Assembly: GCF_014898815.1 (NCBI RefSeq)
Contig: NW_026515482.1
Span: 620,001-684,000 of the forward strand
DNA from: Panonychus citri
Lineage: Eukaryota; Arthropoda; Arachnida; Trombidiformes; Tetranychidae
Length of the DNA: 64,000 bases
Direction of reading: 5' to 3'
In this document: in pieces, positions 58,097-64,000 of the stretch
Numbering within the stretch: position 1 is the stretch's first letter
Layout of the letters: every line of letters begins with the position of its first letter
Program-made: the position numbers and the translations under genes
The notes under the pieces: generated by a model
What the model saw: only the letters and a program-made list of their open reading frames with translations
What the model was told of the DNA's origin: nothing
The model's database searches: none

Positions 58097-61000
58097 CTTT
58101 CTTCTTGAGAATCATAAGAAACAATTCGTTGGGTTATCGCTGTTTGTATATGAGAGGGTAAAACTGATTGTAATCGTCTTGGGGCTTTAGCCAATTCATG
58201 ACGAGTTGGTCCGGGAACGAAAGTTTCACCAAGTTGGACCTCAAACTCTTCAACAAATAGTCCATATCGACATTTCATTTCGTGAGGTAGAAACTCTTTA
58301 GGAGGAAATCCTTTCTTACAGAGATTCCGTCGACAGATAAAAGTTGAACTGTTGTAAATTTGAGTCGTTTGATCTTCAGGAATTGGACCAAATTTTGGGA
58401 AATCGTCTTGAGGCGCGTATTTAACGGCACAACCGGGAATAACACACAAGAATTTATCCTCGGAATCGGGTTTAATAAGATTCAAAATCTTAATGAGATT
58501 GATGAGCCATTGAACACACGAATAACAATACCATTTGTTACACTCTAAACATTGTCTTGGGTTGAGTGAAATGTGTTCACACAATGTACATTTAATTGTG
58601 TTATGAATTCGATTTATTCCTGATTGAATAACATTGGCTCTAGTTAAACCTCTAGAAATGGTTGGTAAGTCTATTTCAAACACTTGAGGGTCATGAACAA
58701 GATTGAGATAAATTTTCTCTTTAATCAAGTTATCGAAAATTTTTCTTTTCTTTTCAAACTCATCGGCTTTAGCCTTGACTTGTTCACGAATTTCGAAGTA
58801 TTTTTCCTTTTGGAGATAATCTGGTAATTCACCAGGTAATGGAGCCGGATACTCGTGTAATGGCCAAGCGTAATCGTCAGGTCCTGGGTATTTACCTTTA
58901 GGTACATCATGAAGTTGAGTCGGTCGACGTTTCCATGTACTTGATGATGGTTGTTCAGGAACCTTAAACTCTGGCTCAGTTGGAGTAACTTCAATGTCCA
59001 TGAAGACATCATTTACACTATCATATTCACTTATTTCATTTCCTTGATCATCGGTCATAACGATAACAGTTGAATAAGTATCTTTAGATGTACCAGGTTC
59101 ATTAGAACTTTTAACACGAGTTGGTGTTGGTTCAGTTACTTTCTTTTGTTTACCTTTATCAACTTTAGGTTGTTTAGACAACTCAGGTAATTGAAACGCT
59201 GATACTGGTTGATAGACACGATGTCGTTTCACATATTCACATGGAGTTGAATTGTTCTTAAGAGCATCTTGATTGATAGTAATGTTAATTGATGAATCAC
59301 TTGAACTTGGTTGATTAGAGTCAATAGAAGTGTTTGCTGTGGTTGGTGTCGATTCATCACTTGGAACTTTTCCACTTTCCTTAGTCTTTTCAGGGGAAAC
59401 AGGATTCGATGAATCAGAATCATCAAGTCGAAGTTTCTTCGTAACTGAAGTCAATGATGATTGTGAACCTTCATTAGATGAATCGGGTGTTGAACAAAGT
59501 CTTGATCGCTTAAGCGAAGCAGAAACACTATTGAGATCAATTGATTCTTGAGAATCACTTTCACTTGTTGGTGTTGATTGTTTTGGTGAATTAACTGGTG
59601 TAGCAGGAATTTCCTGAATTTCATCACTTTCTTCAGTCATGATTATGATCAACACTTTAAGTAAAAAGTTGATTAGATCAATTGAAACTTGGAGTTTAAA
59701 CTCGATTAAGATGAAACTTTGATTTGAATCAGTTTGAAGACAAATGTAAACTGAAAATTGAGAAACAATCTTGGTTTTGTTTTCTTTGTAAATCAATTTG
59801 TTGGTTAATAATTTGAGCTTTGAATCATTAGAGATTCGTTGTCGTGAGAAATAACAACAATTAACACGATGAATAATTTGATCCTTGGTTAATTGCTTTA
59901 GCTTTTGCCTTGTTAAGGGTTGATCACTTATATCATCAAAGATAATGTTTTGTTTATCTTTTGTTATTTCTCGGTCAGCCGATTGTCTTTGTTTCTTTTG
60001 ACTTGAGTTGATTGTTTGTTGATTAATTTTAGTTTGTTTATCAACATTTTCCGAAGTTTCAATTTCAGTGTTAATTTGTGCTAATTGAATTTGATTTTCA
60101 ATTTGAGGGTCAACATGATTTTCATCAGCAATGGGAAGGTCAATAGTGGTGAGAAAATTTTCATCAAGTTGTGAACTTTGGTTATTAACTAATTCAATGT
60201 TTTGATCTAATTGATTTGAATCGCTAAGACCTTCGATTTCTGTATCTAACCAATCTCGTTCTTCATTGAAATACTTATTCATTATCATCTTCATTTTCTC
60301 TGATATTTCACCTACAAATGGTTTTGTATTTTGAACATTAACTGAGAACAAATGAAAATCTTCCTCTCTTAAGAGTAAAAGTGAACCTTTTCTATGACCA
60401 ACACAAAGATATGGGCCATGATATTTAGGACCTAATTTCTTACTCATATTACTAGGAATCGATTCATCTTTTAACCAGACAAAATCACCAATGTGATACG
60501 GATTTAAGAAATGTAAGCTTCGATATCTATTGATCTGATATTGTTCTTGTGACTTAAGTCTAGCATAAGCTAATTTTCGAGCTTGTTCAACGGTGAATTT
60601 TGGTTGAGGTTCTAAATCTAAATGATTATCTAAAGGTTTCAATGGAATCTTACCATAAACAAGAAAATAAGGTTGAAAACGAGTTATCTTATGTACTGAA
60701 GTATTTATCGCTAAGACTGATTGATCTAATTTCTCACTTAAGTTACTAGTTCCTTGTTCATAGACTAAGGTTCTTAATCGTTCAGCGATGGTTCGATTTG
60801 CTCGTTCCACTATTCCTTGTGATTGTGCATGATAAGGGTTAGATGATTCATGTTTTATACCATTTTCCTTGAGGAAATCTTGAAATTCATCACTTAGAAA
60901 GTTGGTTCCTTGATCGGTTTGGATCACTTTCGGTAAACTGTGAATCTTGATGAAATGTTTCAAAAACTTGATACAAGTTTTAGCTTGTTGATTCGGATGA

Positions 61001-62628
61001 ACTTCGGCAAAAACATATCGAGATAAAGTATCGACCATGACAAAGATGACTTTTGATACCTTGTTGATTGTGAACGGACCTTGAACATCCAATTCAAGTC
61101 GGGATAATATTTCTTCTGGTATTGGTTTTGGACTCGGATCAACGTAAATGTGAGGACTTGGTTTGTTTATATGGCAAGTTGAACAATTTTTACATAATCG
61201 AACGATTTCATCAAAAAGGTATTTCATGTAAAATCTCTTTGCGATTTGTAAATATGTTTTCTCACTTCCAAAATGTCCACCAATTGGTGTTGAATGTTCT
61301 TGAGAAAATATCTCTTTTAAAAGATCACGACCAATAATCAATCTTTTGCTATTAGAATGTTTATCTATTCGATAGATTAATTCGTCTTTAAGAAGATATT
61401 TTTGACTTGTAAGTCGATCACCAAGTTGTAATAGTTTCATGATTCGTTGACAATCTTCATCTTTCTGTTGAAATTGTTTCACCTTTTCCTTCCAAGGGTT
61501 AACTTCGCTTTTAAAAGCATAAATAACTGGATCAGTTATTTGATTAAATGTATTATCCAGGCCAAAGTTGATTACATTGAATGCTTTTTCTTCTTCATCA
61601 GAACAATTTTCAATATCATCTGAATGGAGATAATTGATTAAGCAATAGCGATCATAAAATTCTTCTTCATCTCCTCGACTTATATTCACTGATCGATGAT
61701 CCCATTGACTTGGATTTCTTGAGAAACAATCAGCTGAATGAATTACACCCTCTTTGTAAATCACTTTGAATTTGTAAGATGATAACATAATTGACCATCT
61801 CTGGAGACGAGAATTCTTGAAGTTGATTTTAGTCAATTGACATAGTGCATGATGATCGGTTTCTATTGCGAATTCTTGACCATCAAGGTAATGTTTAAAT
61901 TTATCGATGCCAACTAGAATCGCTAAACATTCCTTTTCGGAAACAGTGTAAGATTTTTGGTACTTGTGTAACTTTTGAGAAAAGAAAGATAAAGGTAACC
62001 AATCTTTTACCTTATCTATTGGTTGATTTGAATCATAATTCTCAGATTTTGGGTCTTCTTGTAATAATATCCCTCCGACTGCAATATCGGATGCATCGAC
62101 TGCAATTTTCTTTCTTAATTCGGGATCGAAATGTACGAGAAGAGTCGTTTCGACTAATGAATTTTTTAAATGATCTAATGCCTTAAGGTCTTCAGACATT
62201 AATTTAAATTTTCTTTCTTTAGAAATTAGGCGATAAAGTGGAGCGGCGATTTGTGAATAATTAGAGATGTATCTTGAGAAATAATTGTAACACCCTAAAA
62301 TCGACTGTAATTGTTTCACGTTCTTTGGATAAGGTAGTGCTTTCAATGCTTTTACCTTATTAGGATCTGGTTTGATTCCATCTCCATTGACTAAGTGTCC
62401 AAGTAAGAGAATTTCGCTGTAACCAAATTTGCATTTTTCGGTTTTTACTTTTAAGTTGTACTTTCGAAGACGTTCTAAGACAATTCGAGTCATTTGAATT
62501 AACTCTTGCCATGTTTTTCCTACAACGGGAATATCGTCAAAATAACCTAAACAATTCACGTATTGTAAACCTTCCAATACTCGATTGATTAGATTCTGAA
62601 AAATGAACGGGGCTCCAGATAGTCCCAT
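58057..62628 (-). CDS. pol: RT catalytic part, RNase H, integrase, then start of the third ORF, element 2
   Basis: This 1523-codon frame has RT YFDD (29-32), RNase H (VDAS near 177, TDHHA near 257), integrase zinc site (H445, H452, C482, C485) and catalytic D514, D572 and E608. A KLGPKYHGPY segment (GPY/F module) follows, then an acidic tail. The frame runs on without a stop into an ATG at 59640 (codon 997) that starts the third-ORF protein. That protein has a Ser/Thr/Pro-rich region (about 1000-1130), then a RING/TRAF-like cysteine cluster from about residue 1347 (CTLCEH, CLECNKWYCYSC). Pol and third ORF are thus in one frame here, unlike element 1, where they are separated by a spacer. Confidence 0.9.
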   Translation of the reverse strand: MGLSGAPFIFQNLINRVLEGLQYVNCLGYFDDIPVVGKTWQELIQMTRIVLERLRKYNLKVKTEKCKFGYSEILLLGHLVNGDGIKPDPNKVKALKALPYPKNVKQLQSILGCYNYFSRYISNYSQIAAPLYRLISKERKFKLMSEDLKALDHLKNSLVETTLLVHFDPELRKKIAVDASDIAVGGILLQEDPKSENYDSNQPIDKVKDWLPLSFFSQKLHKYQKSYTVSEKECLAILVGIDKFKHYLDGQEFAIETDHHALCQLTKINFKNSRLQRWSIMLSSYKFKVIYKEGVIHSADCFSRNPSQWDHRSVNISRGDEEEFYDRYCLINYLHSDDIENCSDEEEKAFNVINFGLDNTFNQITDPVIYAFKSEVNPWKEKVKQFQQKDEDCQRIMKLLQLGDRLTSQKYLLKDELIYRIDKHSNSKRLIIGRDLLKEIFSQEHSTPIGGHFGSEKTYLQIAKRFYMKYLFDEIVRLCKNCSTCHINKPSPHIYVDPSPKPIPEEILSRLELDVQGPFTINKVSKVIFVMVDTLSRYVFAEVHPNQQAKTCIKFLKHFIKIHSLPKVIQTDQGTNFLSDEFQDFLKENGIKHESSNPYHAQSQGIVERANRTIAERLRTLVYEQGTSNLSEKLDQSVLAINTSVHKITRFQPYFLVYGKIPLKPLDNHLDLEPQPKFTVEQARKLAYARLKSQEQYQINRYRSLHFLNPYHIGDFVWLKDESIPSNMSKKLGPKYHGPYLCVGHRKGSLLLLREEDFHLFSVNVQNTKPFVGEISEKMKMIMNKYFNEERDWLDTEIEGLSDSNQLDQNIELVNNQSSQLDENFLTTIDLPIADENHVDPQIENQIQLAQINTEIETSENVDKQTKINQQTINSSQKKQRQSADREITKDKQNIIFDDISDQPLTRQKLKQLTKDQIIHRVNCCYFSRQRISNDSKLKLLTNKLIYKENKTKIVSQFSVYICLQTDSNQSFILIEFKLQVSIDLINFLLKVLIIIMTEESDEIQEIPATPVNSPKQSTPTSESDSQESIDLNSVSASLKRSRLCSTPDSSNEGSQSSLTSVTKKLRLDDSDSSNPVSPEKTKESGKVPSDESTPTTANTSIDSNQPSSSDSSINITINQDALKNNSTPCEYVKRHRVYQPVSAFQLPELSKQPKVDKGKQKKVTEPTPTRVKSSNEPGTSKDTYSTVIVMTDDQGNEISEYDSVNDVFMDIEVTPTEPEFKVPEQPSSSTWKRRPTQLHDVPKGKYPGPDDYAWPLHEYPAPLPGELPDYLQKEKYFEIREQVKAKADEFEKKRKIFDNLIKEKIYLNLVHDPQVFEIDLPTISRGLTRANVIQSGINRIHNTIKCTLCEHISLNPRQCLECNKWYCYSCVQWLINLIKILNLIKPDSEDKFLCVIPGCAVKYAPQDDFPKFGPIPEDQTTQIYNSSTFICRRNLCKKGFPPKEFLPHEMKCRYGLFVEEFEVQLGETFVPGPTRHELAKAPRRLQSVLPSHIQTAITQRIVSYDSQEERWVEFMRNGLNMM

Positions 62629-64000
62629 GGGTAACCTTTTATACTGATATTTTCCTCCAGGAACGACAAAAACGGTTTTTCTCTCTCACCTACAGGTAAC
62701 TCAATTTGATGATACCCTTGATAGAGATCAATGAGATTGAAAAATTTTCCACCTCTTACCACTTCGAAACAGTCATTGATTCGAGGCATTGGAAAAGCCG
62801 GTACCGAAGTAATTCGATTCAATGAACGAAAATCTGTTACCAAACGGTATGATCCGTCAGGTCTATCGACAAGAATAGCCGGTGATCCTCCTTGAGCTGT
62901 TGAAGGTTCGATGATGTCAGCTTCGACAAGATCATTGATCACTTTATCGAAGGCGGCTCGTTTCTCTTTGGTACATGGGTACGGTTTCTGATAAGGGATT
63001 AAGTTATCACCAATATCAATACTAACAGGACAAATATCTTTAGATACGAAACCCATATCTCGACGATGTTGTGAAAATACGTCAGCGAATTCTAACAGAA
63101 CGGAAACCATTTCATCAATCTTATCTTGAGATAATTCTGGATTGATTCTTGACCTTAGTTTTTCCACGAATGGTTTAGTTGTATTAGGATCCTCTTTAGA
63201 GATTACCTTTAATTTAGCTGCTTTCACCAGAAAATCTTCATCGGGACCTTTGCATTTGAAAACTCTTGTTGTCCTTGAAGTTGCAATTTGTTCTTCAGGA
63301 ATGAAACAATTTGGTAATTGTTCAATGATTGACTTAGCGATTTCTTCTTGAGTCAATTGCTTAGCTTGAGTTAAAATGTGATCAGTTTCAAAATCTTTGC
63401 AAAATCTGAAGTAAAATTCTGGAGAAAACTCTTTTCCATCAGGAGTTTCTTTTGCAGTTAATTTATATTGATTACCATCAGAGTTCATCTTCATGTAATA
63501 TAAATGAAGGAAAGTGTTATCCAATAGGAAAACTGGTTCAAAGTTTTTAACCAAGTAAATTTTCAAAACTCTGGTTGAATTCATTTCCGGGTGCTTTAAA
63601 GCTGCATAAGCATAACCAATTGTTGCTAAATTACCAGCAATTCCACGTAACGGAGTTTGACCATGAACAATGTGACACCCAAAACGTTCAGCGATACGAG
63701 CGTCCATAACTGAAGTTGTTGCTCCAGTATCTAATAGAACTCGATATGAAATTAAAGGAAATTTATCTGGAGACTCGAAATTGAACTTGACGAGAGCCAT
63801 TGTTTCCATATCCATATCACCCATATCAGTTAAAACTGGAGTGTTGGTTGGTTGCCTTAAGGTATAAGAAATAGCAAAATTCGATTCGCTTTTCTGTTGT
63901 TCCTCAATTGTTGTTACTGTTTGAACCACAGGTTGATTAGGCTTAACGGAAGTATTTTGCTGTATGTGAGCTTTAGCTTGATCTTCAGATCGTTTACTAC
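62589..64000 (-). CDS. pol: Gag-pol part: protease and N-terminal reverse transcriptase, element 2 (partial)
   Basis: The frame is open to the window edge, so the N-terminus is missing. It contains an aspartic protease with LLDTGATTS and the first RT motifs (LVTDFRSLNR, FNLIDLYQGYHQIELP). It breaks just after that in a run of A, before the YFDD motif, which is in the next frame. The overlap with the next ORF is 40 bases. Confidence 0.9.
   Translation of the reverse strand, partial: SKRSEDQAKAHIQQNTSVKPNQPVVQTVTTIEEQQKSESNFAISYTLRQPTNTPVLTDMGDMDMETMALVKFNFESPDKFPLISYRVLLDTGATTSVMDARIAERFGCHIVHGQTPLRGIAGNLATIGYAYAALKHPEMNSTRVLKIYLVKNFEPVFLLDNTFLHLYYMKMNSDGNQYKLTAKETPDGKEFSPEFYFRFCKDFETDHILTQAKQLTQEEIAKSIIEQLPNCFIPEEQIATSRTTRVFKCKGPDEDFLVKAAKLKVISKEDPNTTKPFVEKLRSRINPELSQDKIDEMVSVLLEFADVFSQHRRDMGFVSKDICPVSIDIGDNLIPYQKPYPCTKEKRAAFDKVINDLVEADIIEPSTAQGGSPAILVDRPDGSYRLVTDFRSLNRITSVPAFPMPRINDCFEVVRGGKFFNLIDLYQGYHQIELPVGEREKPFLSFLEENISIKGYPWDYLEPRSFFRI

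Larger units (their letters stand above)
56447..64000 (-). mobile_element. Second Ty3/gypsy retrotransposon (element 2), 5' end beyond window
   Basis: The minus-strand coding order is protease, RT, RNase H, integrase, then an ORF with the same zinc-finger plus exonuclease-like layout as element 1. The proteins are clearly diverged from element 1, so the two are separate families of one lineage. Two frame breaks (near 62.6-62.7 kb in RT and 58.06-58.10 kb in the third ORF) each look like loss of one base from a short homopolymer. The element probably sits in an intron of the receptor gene whose exons lie at 47-55 kb. Confidence 0.9.

Overview
Eukaryotic, AT-rich animal DNA, most likely from an arthropod and plausibly a small-genome mite. 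That reading is inference. It rests on short GT-AG introns, a Sidestep-type cell-surface gene, an ionotropic-receptor-like gene, a 14-3-3 gene with a duplicated internal exon, and two Ty3/gypsy retrotransposons, in a background of imperfect ATG/CAT repeats. No bacterial-type operon, rRNA, tRNA or CRISPR array was found.

Layout. 1-2079 has no supported gene. 2080-11634 is a complete, apparently young Ty3/gypsy element on the minus strand: 374/378-bp LTRs, ATAAT target duplication, gag, protease-RT-RNase H, integrase, and a third ORF. 17.1 kb holds the first exon of a possible secreted peptide precursor (minus). 18.1-25.4 kb holds an MCM8-like gene plus a near-identical 5'-half copy, with an ionotropic-receptor-like gene and a tiny secreted-peptide gene between them. 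25.65-26.7 kb is TMEM41 (minus), divergent from a short PI3-kinase regulatory-subunit-like SH2 gene (26.97-27.69 kb). 28.6-30.8 kb is 14-3-3 (minus). An inverted copy of one of its exons lies at 32.3-32.7 kb. 33.3-37.85 kb is tyrosine aminotransferase (six exons). 42.6 kb is another small secreted-peptide gene. About 47-55 kb (minus) carries exons of a Sidestep-like receptor. 56.4-64 kb is a second, edge-truncated Ty3/gypsy element, perhaps inside an intron of that receptor gene.

Standout observations. (1) Both retrotransposons carry, after integrase, an ORF joining a RING/TRAF-type zinc-finger module to a domain that reads as a REXO/ISG20-type DEDDh 3'-5' exonuclease. All five catalytic residues are present in the first element and four are replaced in the second. 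(2) The first element is studded with about 17 short palindromes. They share an almost invariant AGGTCCT-like centre, while their arms differ from site to site yet stay self-complementary, including inside coding sequence. (3) The MCM8-like protein has substitutions in Walker A, Walker B, sensor 1 and the arginine finger. (4) Apparent frame breaks in the retroelements, and all differences between the two LTRs, are one-base changes in homopolymer runs, which may be sequencing artefacts.
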